A stretch of 64,000 bases of DNA from Rhabdophis nuchalis (GCA_039707465.1 CM077646.1:78020715-78084714), one strand, 5' to 3'. Positions 26,526 through 39,800 are shown, counted from the first letter of the stretch. The notes: generated from the sequence alone by a model not told the origin. Program-made: numbers and translations.

Positions 26526-27861
26526 TCATTAATAAATTAAGCACAAAATTATATAATACATTTATGATTTGGCTCTTCTAATGCTTGAGTATCAAGCAAT
26601 CATTAATAAAAAGAATATCCAGTATGTTCTTTCTTAGCATTCAGAGAACCAGTGAGGCTCAAATATTATAAACACATCCACAATGTCAGAGCAAACTTCA
26701 ACTAAATGCTTAATCCCTTTTAAACTACTGAAATTGCTCACAAACCTCAATAAGTTATTTCAGACCAATGGTTCCTTAAATCATAATATCATTATATTGT
26801 GCAGCTTATTTATTTATTCAATTTGTAAAGTTGCCCATCTCAACTTGTGACTGGGCAGCAAGGTTATTTCATCTTTATTCCATCTGTGTATTCCTCAAGA
26901 GTTAATGATTGCAAACTGTTCCTTTATAAGTTTAAAACAATCTAAAATGAGTAATAAATAAAGCATAATAAAGATTTTAATTATAAGCACTCCACTAGTG
27001 TAACACTATTAATGAAAATTGTTTCCCCTATAAACTAATAACATATTGAATGATCAATTGTATATTGCAGTCTTCCCCGACCAGATGCTCAGTGATGTAG
27101 GACATTTACATTCTCTGTAAGTACTGGTAGGTAATCAAAAAGACATCAATCAGAGACCTTCAGAATAACATTACATTGCGTTAAACTTTCTCCAGCTCAA
27201 CAACCTGGAGCCAGAAAAGCCATCACCTAATATTAAAGCATAATTGGCTGATTGTAAATAATACATTCAGCATAATCTTGCAAAATGACATCACACCAGC
27301 ATTGCACCACTCTCATGAAAGCGCCACAAAGTGGTATTTACAGTTATCTAGAATTTATGTAAGGTTTCTTTTATTTCGTTGAAAGAGTTCTGGAGTGAGA
27401 GTAGGAATGGGGAGAACTCCATTCATTTTTAATGCTTTTCTAACTGGCCTGGAACATGAGAAAGGATGTTAATATAGCAAATGTAAGTGAAACTGGAAGG
27501 CAGCAGGAAGGTGCCAGTGCCGGGTTTAGAAAAGAGGAAGAAATGAGAAGAAAACCAGATGAAGCGTTTGCAGAAAACCCAGGGACGGTGATAAAAGGAA
27601 GGTAACTGACTGGAAAGTATAAAGGCTGTTCTTCTGAAGCATTGGGATGAGCTGAGATAGGGATTTTGAAAAGTCTTGGTTGCACATAAGAAAATACCCC
27701 TACATTAAAGTGTGTGTGTGTGCATGTGCTCATTTGTGTGTCTGGGGTTTCTGTGTGTGTATATTTGTCTGTGTGTGTGCACCCATCTTACTGATAAGAT
27801 GATTCTGGGTGACTTACAAAGTGTGTGTGAGTGTGTAAAACAATTAAAATCTAAAAATACT

Positions 27862-28336
27862 ACCATATTTTTAGGAGTATAAGAAGAGGCTGAAATTCTG
27901 GGTGTGACTTATAGACTAAATACAGCATTTTATGTCTAAAATGGCTGTGCAGAGCCTTTAGGAGCCTTGCAGAGTGCTCCTGGGGGCTGGGGAGTGCAGA
28001 AAAACGGGTTGTTTTTTGCTCAATTTCCCCCCACCCTCCCCCCAGTCTCCAGGATCACTCTGCAAGGCTCCTAAAGGCTATGCATACCCTCTTTTTGACA
28101 AAAAAAGTGCCTATTTTCGCAAATAACGGGCCATTTTTGCTCGTTTTGGAGAGGGGCACCCCCCAGGAGCACTCTACAAGCTTCCTAAAGGCTATTCACG
28201 CCCCTTTTTTGACCAAAAATGTGCCTGTTTTTGTGAAAAATGGGCTGTTTTTGGGAGGTCTGTAGAGTGCAAAAACTTTTTTTTTAGTTTGCTTCTTCAA
28301 AACCTTGATGTGTCTTATACTCCAAAAAATATGGCA
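27862..28336. mobile_element. MITE with TATTTTTAGGAGTATAAG termini
   Basis: The left end is CCATATTTTTAGGAGTATAA and the right end is the facing TTATACTCCAAAAAATATGG, about 475 bp apart. Inside, two imperfect copies of a unit of about 115 bp lie in tandem (about 28050-28160 and 28163-28270), sharing CTCCTAAAGGCTAT and TTTTTGACAAAAA. Confidence 0.6.
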
Positions 28337-28339
28337 TAT

Positions 28340-28720
28340 TAAAAAACTAGTACCAGGAAGATAGATGGCACTCCTGTACCCTTACAATCTTCTTATCCCA
28401 TCAACTACCTGCAGTATTGAGCACCCCTCTCAGGGCCCCAAGCCAGTCACAAAAGCCAGGTTTTGATAACCTTCCAAAAGGCCAAAAGAGTGGAAGCATT
28501 TCTCTCCTCCAGTGGTACAATGTTCCAAAGCGCTGGGACCACAGAAAAAAAAGCTCTTCCACTTGACCTCAGTCACTGGAATTTCTTAGCAGGCCAATGG
28601 AGTGAGTGGAGTGAACTAGTCCCACTGGGATGAGGAGGCTCCTCAAATACCTGGACCTTATATTTTTAAAAGAGATGAGGCAGGATAGGCTAGTATAGAG
28701 TTTAGCACATCAGCAGGAAG
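28340..28720 (-). mobile_element. Degenerate L2-like LINE C-terminal relic
   Basis: Minus-strand translation of about 28440-28560 gives VPALWNIVPLEER and LLAFWKVIKTWLL. These are recognisable as the ALWNDLPPDIR/FRQKLKTHLF end of L2-like ORF2. It is heavily diverged from the younger copies here. Confidence 0.45.
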
Positions 28721-29872
28721 GACTGGGAAACCAATAGGGTAGATTTGATCTATTTGTGCTGTAAAATATCTCCTTAATTTCTCTCAACTGAATTTGGAAC
28801 AAACATAATGTTCTGAGTTTTTGTTCAGGCAAATAACAACCTACTCAAAACAGTTCAATCAAACTTCAATCAATTTATTTATCTTTTTAAGGTCTGAAGC
28901 AAAACACATTTTCTACTGCATACATATCTCTACTTCATACCAAATTGGCTTTCTGCGCTCTTATAGTGAGTTGGACTATTCAAATTGGCTCTTTCCATGC
29001 TTCAGAATCAATATCATACTTCTTACATTGTTGTCTGTTTAGCAATTTCAGACCTGCTACAGTGTAACCCACGCTGGAAAAAAAGCAGTATTTCTGTTTG
29101 CAGCAATGAAGCTTAGTAAAATTTATGACTGGTGTATTTTCCAATTACAGGTAGTCCTCTATTTACAACCATTAATTTTGCAATGGTTCCCCCCCCCCCC
29201 CCAAATAAAAGCAGTGAAAAAAGTGGCTTGCAATTGGCCTTTGAACTTATGGCACTTGCAGCTTCCCCATGGTCACATGATCAAAATTCAGGCACTTGGC
29301 AACTGGCATGTATTTATGACAGTTGCAGTGTCCCAGAGTCACCTAATCAGCATTTGTGATCTTTCCAGCTGGCTTCTGACAAGCGAAGTCAATGGAGGAT
29401 ATCCGATTCACTTAATGATCATATGATTCACTTACTAACCATGGTAAAAAAAAAAAGTCTTAAAAATCATATGAGACTCTCTTAACAACCCCCTTGCTTA
29501 GCAATGGAAATTCTTACACTTGCCAGTTGTCATTGTATCTGGAGGGCTACCTGTATCAGGAATTTACCCCCCTTTTTTTCAATCCTCAAACTTCAGCTGA
29601 CCATGTATTTACTTCTCAGGTTCTTGAGAAGAGGAAAATACGTATAATATGGAAGTGTATTTAGTTGGCTTAATCAGTTATACTGTTTAAAAGGCCGTGA
29701 GTTACAGAAAAAAAGTAGAGGAAAAGAGGTACTAATATTATGACAGTGGTGAAAACCGTACAAGGAATAATCAGCTGGTTTGCTTGCTTTGACTTCATAT
29801 CCTGTAAAGTGCCATCAAATGGGTGTGCAGATACTGTATAAAGCTTTAAACAGCGGCTGTATTTAAACAAGA

Positions 29873-30082
29873 TACAATACAATACAATAGCAGAGTTGGA
29901 AGGGACCTTGGAGGTCATCTAATCCAACTCCCTGCCGAGACAGGAAACCCTATACCATTTCAGACAAATGGCTATCCAACATCTTCTTGAAGACTTGCAG
30001 TGTTGGGGCATTCACAAATTCTGGAGACAAGCTGTTCCAGTGATTAATTGTCCTAACTGTCAGGAAATTTCTCCTCCTATTG
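29873..30082 (-). mobile_element. CR1 LINE 3' fragment
   Basis: The 3' terminal ACAATACAATACAATAGCAG repeat and GAGTTGGAAGGGACCTTGGA are followed by the antisense end of ORF2 up to GGAAATTTCTCCTCC. About 210 bp, strongly 5'-truncated. Confidence 0.92.
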
Positions 30083-30145
30083 AATTAATAATTTTCTTGG
30101 TTCCCACAGGATTTCACTAAGGTGGTTTCACTCATATAATACAGA

Positions 30146-30305
30146 GATCCCTTAACTTGTTGCTGAAGGTTGACTCAGCCTTCCATCCTTCCGAGGTGGG
30201 TAAAATGAGGACCCAGATTGTTGGGGACAATATACTGACTCTGTAAACTGCTTAGAGAGGGCTGTAAAGTACTGTGAAGCTGTATATGTCTAAATGCTGT
30301 TTCTA
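30146..30305 (+). mobile_element. SINE-like 3' segment
   Basis: The plus strand reads GACTCAGCCTTCCATCCTTC, GGTGGGTAAAATGAGGACCC and GTAAACTGCTTAGAGAGGGC, then TCTAAATGCTGTTTC. I recognise this as the 3' half of a common squamate SINE, but I cannot name the subfamily. Confidence 0.5.
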
Positions 30306-31665
30306 TGCTAAAGCCCTATCTGCACATGTGTGAGATATAGGCAATGCATTAAACCACACATACTCCAGTCCGTAGAAAAAGTTGCCCTCCACGGGACTTG
30401 TATTTGGGGAACCACTGATATAATACATTAAATAACCAAAAGCAAGCAAGATTAAAACTATATTTGAAATGTCCTGTGAATGTGAATTGTATATTTTTAC
30501 TGACTGAGTTGTGTGTGTTGTATGATTCCAGTCTTTAAAACATTGGGTTCAAAATAAAAGACACCTAATCACAACCCTGTTTAAAAAGAATTAAGTCTCA
30601 TTAGTACTTAAACTGTATGTGCCTCATTCTCTTTTTTTAAAAAAAAGTTAACATTTCCCTAATATTTTTAGTAATGCAAAGATCAGTGAAGAAATTATTT
30701 GTTCCATGTATTAAAACACTGGGAATATTAGACCAAATTAGGGCCTGTGGTTAGGCTTTCGTTTGTTTTGATTTGGGGTTACTCTTGCTTTGTTATTTTG
30801 TTCTTGTTTATTTTGTCCTTCTCTAGAGATACAAATGAGAAGAAATCCTTAGAGGGCAGACTCTACAAAGCCAATGGGTAGAAGTAGAATGGTGGAGGCA
30901 GATACAGTATTAGTGGAGAAGACAAAATTCACTTTCCGTACTGCTGTTTCTGCAGCGGTTGATGGCAATACTTTACCACAATTTAAAGAGATAAGGTCCC
31001 AAATTAAACTTGATTCCTGATGACTTCATTGTCACATATCCATGTCCTTTTGCTAGGATGAGAACAGAAGTGATTTACTGACTTTTGAGATTTTTTAAAA
31101 CTCTGTTTATGTCACACACACACACTCACAATCAAAAGATTAATTAGAAGCAACCCTCATGTGGCTCCAGAAAAGCCCAGAAAGGATGGCTTATTTCTTT
31201 TTGGTCAAAAGAAAGGCTATGTTGGCATATTACCTATCTTGCTGCACAGATAGATTTTTTGTGCTCCAGCAAGACTTTAATGGCTGTCACAAGTAATATC
31301 AGGTTCCATAACTTACAAATTTTATTCTTCTATTAATACATTTTTGAATATCATTGTTGACATGACTAGGAGGACTCACTAGCTCTTTAATCTGTCACTA
31401 TGAAGCAGTAACTAACTCAAAGAATGATGGAGGAAATTTGAGAAATTTTCTACCAGATAGTGACTAGACCAATGGATTTGATAATCACAAACACGATGTA
31501 TATTTCTTTCATAATTCCTTTGGCACACAGTGATCTAACAGAACTATTTACTATTTTAAAATATTCATTACAAGAAGAATTAGTGAAAATTGAGGAAGTC
31601 AACTTGCTTGTCTGCTATGAAATTTCTACAAGAAGTTTTGTAGATGAAGTTGCATTGATGTTTGT

Positions 31666-31752
31666 TTGTATGTATGTATGTATGTGTATTTGTGTTATGT
31701 ATGTATGTATGTATGTATGTATGTATGTATGTATGTATGTATGTATGTATGT
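31666..31752. repeat. (TATG)n microsatellite
   Basis: About 20 TATG units with one interruption near 31685-31697. The C-terminal part of the ORF at 31460-31780 is its translation (MYVCMYVC). Confidence 0.97.
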
Positions 31753-32957
31753 TTCACATCATCCAGACTTAGAAGCATGAACTAAATCATGTGTACAACT
31801 GTTTTTTGGCTGTTCTGGCAGATTAAGGCAGCCCACTGAAAATCTAGCAAAGTAATCCATCCTTAGATTGAAGCATACAATTGCAGCTAGAATTCCCAAT
31901 TTGTATCTTGCTTACTAAAGCTGGTGGAATTGAATGCAAATCACGCAATGATAGCCAGATCCACGGATTAGTAGTAAGAAGACCAAAAGAACACCAGACA
32001 GGGACAAAAATTGAGGCATGCAAGCAGAATACTGCTACATCTTTAAGAACTGCTGTTGTTTGGCACCACTAGCTGAAGAACAACTAATTGGCATACTAAG
32101 CATGGAAGCTCACCTCTGCTGTCAAGCAGCTCACAAAATTCCCCAAAAAATTAATGAGCCAATTCCAATATACCACTAAACACAAATGAATTGCCAGAAT
32201 GTGAGTTCAGAGAACAGGGTTATGAGAATATTGATGTTTTAAAGAAGCAGTTATTAGAAGTCTCAGTTGTCTGATATAACAAACACTTTGCATTTAAAAA
32301 TACAAAATGAAGCATAAAAAATAAGTTAAGCAAAACAAAGGAAATTTGTTGTTTGGTTCTATCAAACACTAATAAAAATTCTATCTATTGGTCATGTTTC
32401 AGTACGGCCCTTATAATTGAGAAATCAACTAATTATAAGGCATGCATCCACTGTCAATTACTTTTCAGACAAAATTAAAAATATGGGTGAAAACTTTTAA
32501 AACTTTTAAAGCCTTAAAGGAACTAGGTCCAACAAATTTTCTAGTTCATTAATATTTTGTTGTCCTGTTATATTTTCTTATTGCCACATTCTTTCACCAA
32601 TGTGAACAATGTATATGGTTACAAATGTCTTGAATACTTGTGTTTATGGTAGCTTCAAAGAGTACTTTTTGCATCTTCTCTGAAGATGCAGCTTCAATAA
32701 ATGACACAAATATGCATGGACATAACTATACCAACCAGTTTCTTGAAAAAAGCGACGTTTAGTTAAAAATATAAAGCATTTTCTGGGGTTACGGAAAAAA
32801 AATCTATATTATCCACAACAGGAGCAAGCAGTATCCTAAGAGATCCTGAACAAATATCTAAATTTACCAGAAAAGATCATGGGGGGAAAAAACAGTACTA
32901 GGTTTTTTTAAAACATACCATGGTTAATTTCTTGTACCAATCCAAGAATGTTATTAA

Positions 32958-33017
32958 CCTACCCTATCCTACCCTACCCTACCCTACCCTACCCAAACCA
33001 AACCAAACCAAACCAAA
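32958..33017. repeat. (TACCC)n followed by (AAACC)n
   Basis: Pentanucleotide CCCTA units switch to AACCA units. This is not the vertebrate telomere hexamer. Confidence 0.9.
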
Positions 33018-33475
33018 TATTTATTTTGGTCACAGACCAGCATACGTTACTAATCTAATTCCATAAAGAAACTGTTGTAATGCTAACGTCAAAAAACTGT
33101 CAGAAGATATTAGAACTTCATTTTCATAGTAGAGGACTGGGTCCTCTTACAAGCAAATCAGCTTAGCAGAAACTAAATTCTCAGAAATCTTTGTTTCCCA
33201 GGCAGATGGTGTATATTAATCATCATTTATCTATGTATTTCCAAAATCGTCAGAGAAAATATGCAAAGCTGTTACTACATGAAATAAGCACTGAAAGTAT
33301 GCTAAGATGTCTTTAACAAAAATGGTTTTGAAATAAAATATGCATAGCTTGCAAGTCTTTCCTCTCCTACGTATATTTGCTGTATAGCCATCTTAGAGCA
33401 GTTCTAATTTGTCTTTAAAAAAAATATCAATCAGTTGTATGCACAGAATACTAATTTTGAAAATCCATAAACGAA

Positions 33476-33545
33476 GATTGATTTATTCGTATTTATATCC
33501 CGCACCCATCTCCCACAGAGGGACCTGGGGCGGCGATAGGAAAAT
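33476..33545 (-). mobile_element. L2-like 3' tail fragment
   Basis: On the plus strand, TTTATATCCCGCACCCATCT followed by GAGGGACCTGGGGCGGCG is the antisense of the L2-like 3' end. About 70 bp only. Confidence 0.5.
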
Positions 33546-33794
33546 CTTCTGAGATGTGAAGCATCTTTATGAGACAAATCAACATTATAATGAAGGAAAT
33601 GGCTAACAAAACTTTCTCATGCTACACAACAAATTACAAATGAAATAAGTCAGAGGAAGGTTTTATAATTAAGATTTAAAAATACGCTTTTTAAATCAGA
33701 CCACTGTGTTTTGGGCATTTCATAATCCATCTTGTCTATCTGCAGGTTCATCATTCCATTCTATGGGAATATTGTGCTTCTTCCTTTAGAAAAT

Positions 33795-34050
33795 AGAGTA
33801 GGCTTATGGGTGGAAACTAATCAATGGGAGAAGCAACCTAGAACTAAGGAGAAATTTTTGACAGTTAGAACAATTAATCAATGGAACAACTTGCCTCCAG
33901 AAGTTATAAATGCTCCAACAATGGAAATTTTTATGAAAAGATTGAATAACCATTTGTCTGAAATGGTGTAGGGTTTCCTGACTAAGCAGGGGGTTAGACT
34001 AGAAGACCTCCAAGGTCCCTTCCAACTCTGTTATTCTATTGTATTCTAAA
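33795..34050 (+). mobile_element. CR1 LINE 3' fragment
   Basis: The plus strand encodes KFLTVRTINQWNNLPPEV and NHLSEMV up to a stop at about 33969. The CR1 3' UTR follows (GACCTCCAAGGTCCCTTCCA, ending TTATTCTATTGTATTCTA). It is one of the few CR1 copies here in the orientation opposite to the host gene. Confidence 0.92.
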
Positions 34051-35529
34051 GACTTTTTCTCTTGTTTTGGATAATTTTACTGCTGTATGTTACTTTGTAA
34101 ATTACAAACTGCTTTTACACTTTATTCAGCAAAAGCAATTTGATTGGAACCAATAACCCAAAGGCAAAATGGTTCTTCTTCACCAAATGACTTCAATAAA
34201 AGGCTCGGCATATGTGACAGTTTATGAGGCTGGGAAATGAAGGGGACAAAGGCACAAATGATCAAAAGATAATGGGCAAGTCAGGTGATAACTTATCTCA
34301 TGAACAGCAATTTAGCACAAGTTTTTAAAAAACCCTAGAAACAGAATGGGACCGTTCTCCTCCTCCCCTTCTCTACGCCTATTTTGCCTCCAGGTTTCCG
34401 CCCCCAGCCATGTCTGCCATTTAGTCTCCGCTGTTAGGACCCTAGCTGTTTGTGCCAGCCAATGGGACCCTCCCTCTTTAGCACCACACCCTTCCTATCC
34501 CCCTAGGAATAAGCATTTTAAAACATTCAAAGATATTTCTTTAGTTAGCTTATTATGAAGGATGGTAGGAAATTTCAATTATACTTTCCAGTTTTCAAAT
34601 AGATGCCAAACTAACATTAAAGTTACCTCGCTCAAATAGGTGTAGTTCTTGCTTCTTGATCTTACTTAACTTTGAGAGATCTTTGGGAGTGGGAGATATA
34701 AGTGGTCATCAACAAGATGCTTTGATTTGGATTTATATATTGAGAGAGAGGTGTTAAATTTAAAGATTTTAAAAAGCCCCGCTCCTGTAATTCCATATAC
34801 TGAATTTTATAAGCAACAAAGCACAGTGTTTACTCACTACTTGCAAATCAGCATCTTACTCTAACCCACTGCTGTTGTCTTCACAGTGCCATTCAGTAAA
34901 ATTCTTTGGAGTAGGGATATCAAATACTAGAAGTAACTTGTTTACAAATGCTTGGTTAAAAAGACCAAAATTTTACAATGTCTAATTTTACAAACTAAGA
35001 GAAATATGCTGTGGGCAGAAAAACCTAAAGCAAACGGAATATAACTAGCTGGATATTGTTGAAAGAAAAATGATGATAACACCATATGGACCTTACTATA
35101 CCAATGAGAAAGAAAACAGGGAGACATCTAAAGGAGCCAATGTACTTAAACAGACAATTTGGAAAGGAATTCAGACTAAAGAAAGATTGTAAGAGGGATC
35201 TAACAATCAACTAATTCTGCAAAACTTCCATACAGTCATGTAAGAATGAGATCACGGAGACAAAGTGGAAAATGAGGTAAAGCTATTAAGAAAGGGAAAA
35301 TCGAGAAAGAACAGTTTCTTCAAAGATGTTAACATCAAAAGAAAGATAAAGGAGGTGGAGGTTACACTATTAATTCCAAATGGAGAAATGACAGATGACC
35401 AAGAAAAAAAACCCCACAGAAACTCAATTCCTCTCAATTTACCTTGATATGCTTTGCATTTTAAAGACTAGAAAGCAAAACAACAAGGGAGGGGGCAGGT
35501 GAGGAAGAATGTGATAAAGGATATGTTGG

Positions 35530-35768
35530 CTTATTTATTTATCTCCCACTTTAATTGTTATATTAATAACTCAAGGCAGTCAACGTATCTAGTACTCCTT
35601 CATTCTCCTATTTTCCTCACAAAAACAACCCTCTGAGGTGACTTGGATTGAGAGAAACTGACTGCTCCAAAGTCACCCAGCCAGCTTTCATGCCTAAGGA
35701 GGAACTAGAACTCACAGACTCCTGGTTTCTAGGGTGGTGCCTTAACCACTAGACCAAACTTGCTCTCC
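35530..35768 (-). mobile_element. Sauria-type tRNA-derived SINE
   Basis: Read on the minus strand the element begins with a tRNA-like head, GTTTGGTCTAGTGGTTAAGG, with an A-box. A GAGTTCTAGTTCCTCC B-box-like motif follows, then the core (AAAGCTGGCTGGGTGACTTT), GAGGGTTGTTTTTGTGAGGA, and the 3' end CTGCCTTGAGTTATTAATAT. This order is that of Sauria SINEs, which share a 3' end with BovB LINEs (established knowledge). Diverged and old. Confidence 0.75.
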
Positions 35769-35784
35769 TCCAAGTTCCTAGATC

Positions 35785-37420
35785 CTGATGAAATACACTC
35801 CAGAATCCTGAAGGAATGATGAAAGACCCCTCAGGAACTTATTTAGTTCCATCAGAAGAGTCTTGGAGAGCTGAAGAGATACCAGAGGAAATGTCAAGAA
35901 AGGAAAATAACAAGGAGTCCAGTAGTTATTGCCCAGTGATCTTAACATCAACACCTTGCAAGATGTTGTGGCAACAAACATCTTAAAGCTTTTTGTGAGC
36001 TTTTTGTAGAGAATGCCCCAATTGCTCAGCATAGCTTTTTCAAAAATAGGTCATATGAAACAAACTTCATCTCCTTCTTTGACAAAATAACTACTTTAGC
36101 AGACAAGGGAAATGCTGCGGACACAATTTACCTCAATTTCAGCAAAACCTTTAACAAGCCTTTCACATGACATTCTCACTGTAAAACTGTTGAAATGTCT
36201 GTGAAGAGTAAGAAAGCTGACCTTGAGATATACAGGAACTGAAGCCTAGCCAAAAAGGGGCTAAAGCATTTTTCAAGTGAAACAGTTCGAGATAACATTC
36301 GGAAGTGGCTCGGGCAGATACCTCCCTAATTCACTGAACCATAAAAAGGAGGGAAATGCACAGCATCATGAAACTGCCAAGATTCTGTTACTATAATTAG
36401 TTTCAATAAAAGTAGCGTTAGCCTTGGTGTGGCATTGATTTCCTAGTCTGGTCTACCTAGTGCGGCTGACAAGGTGGTTGGAATGGCGCCACATTTAAGT
36501 GGCCCAGAAGTAGCTGACTAACTGCACTCACAGAATGAGTGGTAATGAATCTTCTTTAATCAATAACCAGTGGAATCCTACAGGAAACTGTCTTGGGGTC
36601 AGTATTATTCAAAAAATTTATCAAGGTCTAGACAATGTGAGCGAATGTGCTTATTAAATTTGGAGACTCAATAAAATTGGGAAGATTGAACAACACCCAG
36701 GGTGACAGTATGAGACTGCAGTTTAAGCTGGACAGGGTAGAAGATGGGGCTGAATGGAACAAGATGTTCCTTTGCAGGGAGAAATGTAACATACTACATC
36801 TAGAGAGGAAAAATATAAGGTAGATATAGAAGCTGTGCGAGTCATGGCATGAAAGTCCTTTATCAGAAAATGACTAGGCTGCAGCACTGAAAACAACCAA
36901 ATAAGTGAGCACTGTAAGTCAGATGCCCCCTTTGGGCTGCATTAGAAGAAACAATCCTTCAAAGACATGTGAAGTCCTTATTCCCCTATACTCTGCACTG
37001 GTGAGACCACACATGGATTCTGTGAACAAGTTTGAACAAACGTGCAACTACCTTTTAGCATAGGATAGGACAGTTTAATATATATTTTAAATTATGTATT
37101 TATCTTTTGTATTTTGTATGTTTTTAAATTTCCTGTGCGCCGCCCTGGGTCCTTTGTGGAGAAGGGCGGGATATAAATATAAATAAACTAAATATAAATA
37201 AACTAAACCTAAACTTCATTTTAAAATAAATATTTTTTTTCTGACAGCAATATCTGTACAACAGTGGAAACAGCCTAACTTTCAGGATTGTGGCTTCTCC
37301 ATCTCTGAAGGTTTTTAACAAAAGAGTACATAGCCAATTCCTATCTATGGTTTAATTGAACTTCTTGTACACTGCAGGGGATGGAAGATAATCCTTTGGT
37401 TGGGTGTGTCAAACTTTTCA
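35785..37420 (+). mobile_element. Old CR1/L3-type LINE, heavily decayed, with an inserted L2-like tail
   Basis: In shifting frames the plus strand preserves CR1 RT motifs. These include a KNRSYETNFISFFDKIT-like stretch at about 36040-36090, AADTIYLNFSKTFN at about 36115-36150, GDSIKLGRLNN at about 36660-36690, and the CSALVRPHLEY-like stretch near 36990. The 3' end resumes at about 37255-37420 (AACAGCCTAACTTTCAGG and the NAPTLEVF-like CTCCATCTCTGAAGGTTTTT). A segment at about 37060-37210 ending GCGCCGCCCTGGGTCC and ATAAATA repeats is an L2-like tail between the two parts. Confidence 0.6.
37060..37210 (+). mobile_element. L2-like 3' end inserted in the CR1/L3 relic
   Basis: TTCCTGTGCGCCGCCCTGGG and GAGAAGGGCGGGATATAAAT followed by ATAAACT repeats are the 3' end of the L2-like family, or of a SINE sharing it. 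It splits the relic at 35785-37420. Confidence 0.6.
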
Positions 37421-38270
37421 ACTTTGAATTTCCAAACATTAGGGGTGCTCAAAAGTTGTGTCATGCCTTGGTGATTGTAATGATATTTTGGTTACTTTAA
37501 TATAATTTAGATGTGCTTTGTAAGTAACTACAAAAATATCATAACACTTTAACATTTTGTTTGTTTTATTCCAGCTTCACAATTCTATGATTCTAGAAAT
37601 GGGCTATACTGTAAGTAGTACATTCTACAGATAAAATAATTCATTGGATTATACATTTTTAAACAAGATTTTAAATATAGAATATTATGATGTCACTTGC
37701 TCCAATCCCTCCTCTTATCTCTTATGTTACAGGACAGTGAGAATGTGGCACAATCAAATTAAGTGAGTCTCTTTGGACTAAGATTTAGCCATAAATAATG
37801 TGGTTCAAAGCACAGAGTTTGGTATCTGCCTCTGCCTAAAGGCTCTAAGGGATGACACTTAGGGAATTGATCATGCAACACCAGATACACCAGCAGGCTT
37901 ACTCTCAGAGGATTTGATTTACTTGATTGCTTGTAAAAGATGTGAAGTAACAAAATGAAAACAATGTTGAGGTTTGCATAGATGATTTAAGACCTACTTA
38001 TCTGGCCCATTTACTGTAGTGTATGGGCAACAATCCCAAAGATTTATAGTCATGCACTAGTTTGTGACATTCACAGCTGTCTATCTTTCCCTTGGACATA
38101 CAGCTCCATTGCCGATACAAGATAATAAATTTGTTGTTGTTCATGTTGTAATATATGCAACAAGGCATTCACAGCTAGCAGGTGCTTTTGCATTCGCATT
38201 TTGGGCAGGCTTGGTTGAGCATCTCCAAATGATGGACCTGCTAGTCTGCCTATCTTAATATCTCATAGAG

Positions 38271-38405
38271 CAGGGGTCTCCAACCTTTGCAACTTTAAGT
38301 CTGAAGGACTTCAGCTCCCAGAATTCTCCAGCCAGCAAAGCTGGCTGGAGAAGTCTGAAAGCTGAAGTCCTTCAGACTTAAAGTTGCAAAGGTTGGAGAC
38401 CCCTG
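38271..38405. mobile_element. hAT-type palindromic MITE, 135 bp (copy B)
   Basis: CAGGGGTCTCCAACCTTTGC opens and its complement closes a nearly perfect palindrome centred on GCCAGCAAAGCTGGC. A perfect 8-bp duplication, TCATAGAG, flanks it (38263-38270 and 38406-38413). The CAGGGGTCTC ends with an 8-bp target are diagnostic of hAT. Confidence 0.93.
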
Positions 38406-38754
38406 TCATAGAGGATCTAACTAAGGAAAGTCAGTTTCATTTTTAACGAAGAAAAAGAATGGTATGAAGGCCATGCATAGTTTTCGTCTTAGATTGGTGA
38501 CCCAAACTGTGCTATAATACAAGCCATACTTAAAGCCCAGTAAGAAATTAATTTCTAGTGTCATGGCCAAGCCACAATCACTATGGCATATAATTAGTTT
38601 AACAGTTTAAAAATTGAAAGCATGCTTCTTTATTTTAACCTTTATTTTATTCATACCATGTGCTTAGTTCCTATTTTAAAATGCTTGGAGTGTAATATAT
38701 AGCGTTCATAATTTTGTCACTCTTGACAAAATAGAATAATGGGTAGAGGATTAT

Positions 38755-39500
38755 TCTACTACCAGATGGATTGAAAATTGGTTAGACAATTCACCTAGCT
38801 CATGGTCCTTAATGGCTCCACTGTATGCCATCCATGAAATGATTTATCCAGTGGGAAACTCAAGGATATCCAATACCCTGTGCTTTTCAACATTTTCATG
38901 CGTGATTTAAAGAATGGCTAAGACTTAGGGCAACTTTTAACGGCCTCACCAACAGTTCCAAAACAACTAAAAACTTGCCATGCAAGCAAAAATTGTCGGT
39001 CATATCTTAGCTTAGTCCCAACTACCTTTTAAACACACCTTTCCTACCATGAGGCCTATATCCTTTAAATCCCTCCAAAAACCTTTCATCTTTGATAGCT
39101 GATGCAGCTGCAGCCAATGCAGGTGCCACTATCAAAGCTGCAGATAAACACAAGCTTTGGAGAATTATTTTTTAAGTTTAAAACTTAGACTTAAATATTG
39201 GGGCCTATTGAACACAATGGCACGAAAGTTGCACGAAATGTAAACGTTCTATTCAGTTGCACGAAATGTAAAAGTTCTGTACATAGATAAGAAAAGCCAA
39301 AATGCATGTGTAGGATAGGTACTTGTAAGATGAATCTGGGCATCCTGGTGCACCAAATCATTGGTGTGCTGCAACTGCCAAAGCATTAATTAAATCTATA
39401 GACACAGATATAAAGTACAAAGATCAAAATAAATGATAGTTCTACCTATGTTAATCAGATTTCACCTGGAGTACTGTGTAAGATCTGACTGGACTTTTTG
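38755..39500 (+). mobile_element. Decayed CR1/L3-type LINE fragment
   Basis: At 38757-38790 the plus strand gives RWIENWLDNSPSS, resembling the CR1 [10 protein letters not shown] motif. Near 39340 it gives LGILVHQIIGV, and at about 39440-39480 a TYVNQISPGVLC stretch resembling LVRPHLEYC. Stops are frequent. Confidence 0.45.
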
Positions 39501-39557
39501 CTTAGTTCTACTAGCGATCAATAATATGAAGTTTTTCTTCTTGGAACTTATGGGTTG

Positions 39558-39690
39558 GAATAGTGTTTCTCAACTTTAGCACCTTTAAGAAGTGTGAACT
39601 TCAATTCCCAGGGTTCTCTAGTTAGCATGCTTCCATGGGAATTCTGGGAATTGGTTTATAAATTTTAAAGTTGCCAAGATTGATAGTCTT
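39558..39690. mobile_element. Degraded palindromic hAT MITE (copy C)
   Basis: AGTGTTTCTCAACTTTAGCA, GAACTTCAATTCCCAGGGTT and the facing GGGAATTCTGGGAATTGG, AAAGTTGCCAAGATTGA align with the 135-bp palindrome family. Many mismatches, and no clear target duplication. Confidence 0.65.
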
Positions 39691-39709
39691 GTCAAGATTG
39701 TCAAGATAG

Positions 39710-39800
39710 AAGGCCTGTCAAACTTGTGGCCTCTGGGCCAGATGTGTCTCACACACAGGCCACGCCCACCATGGCTCCACAAAGGCAAAAAATGTCACTA
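39710..39800. mobile_element. Truncated GTGTCAAACT-family hAT MITE
   Basis: GCCTGTCAAACTTGTGGCCT, GGGCCAGATGTG and CAGGCCACGCCCACC match the left part of the MITE family that also begins at 63820. The right end was not found. Confidence 0.45.

Noticed and set aside
32958..33017. Interstitial telomere-like tract
   Set aside because: Units are the pentamers CCCTA and AACCA, not TTAGGG/CCCTAA.
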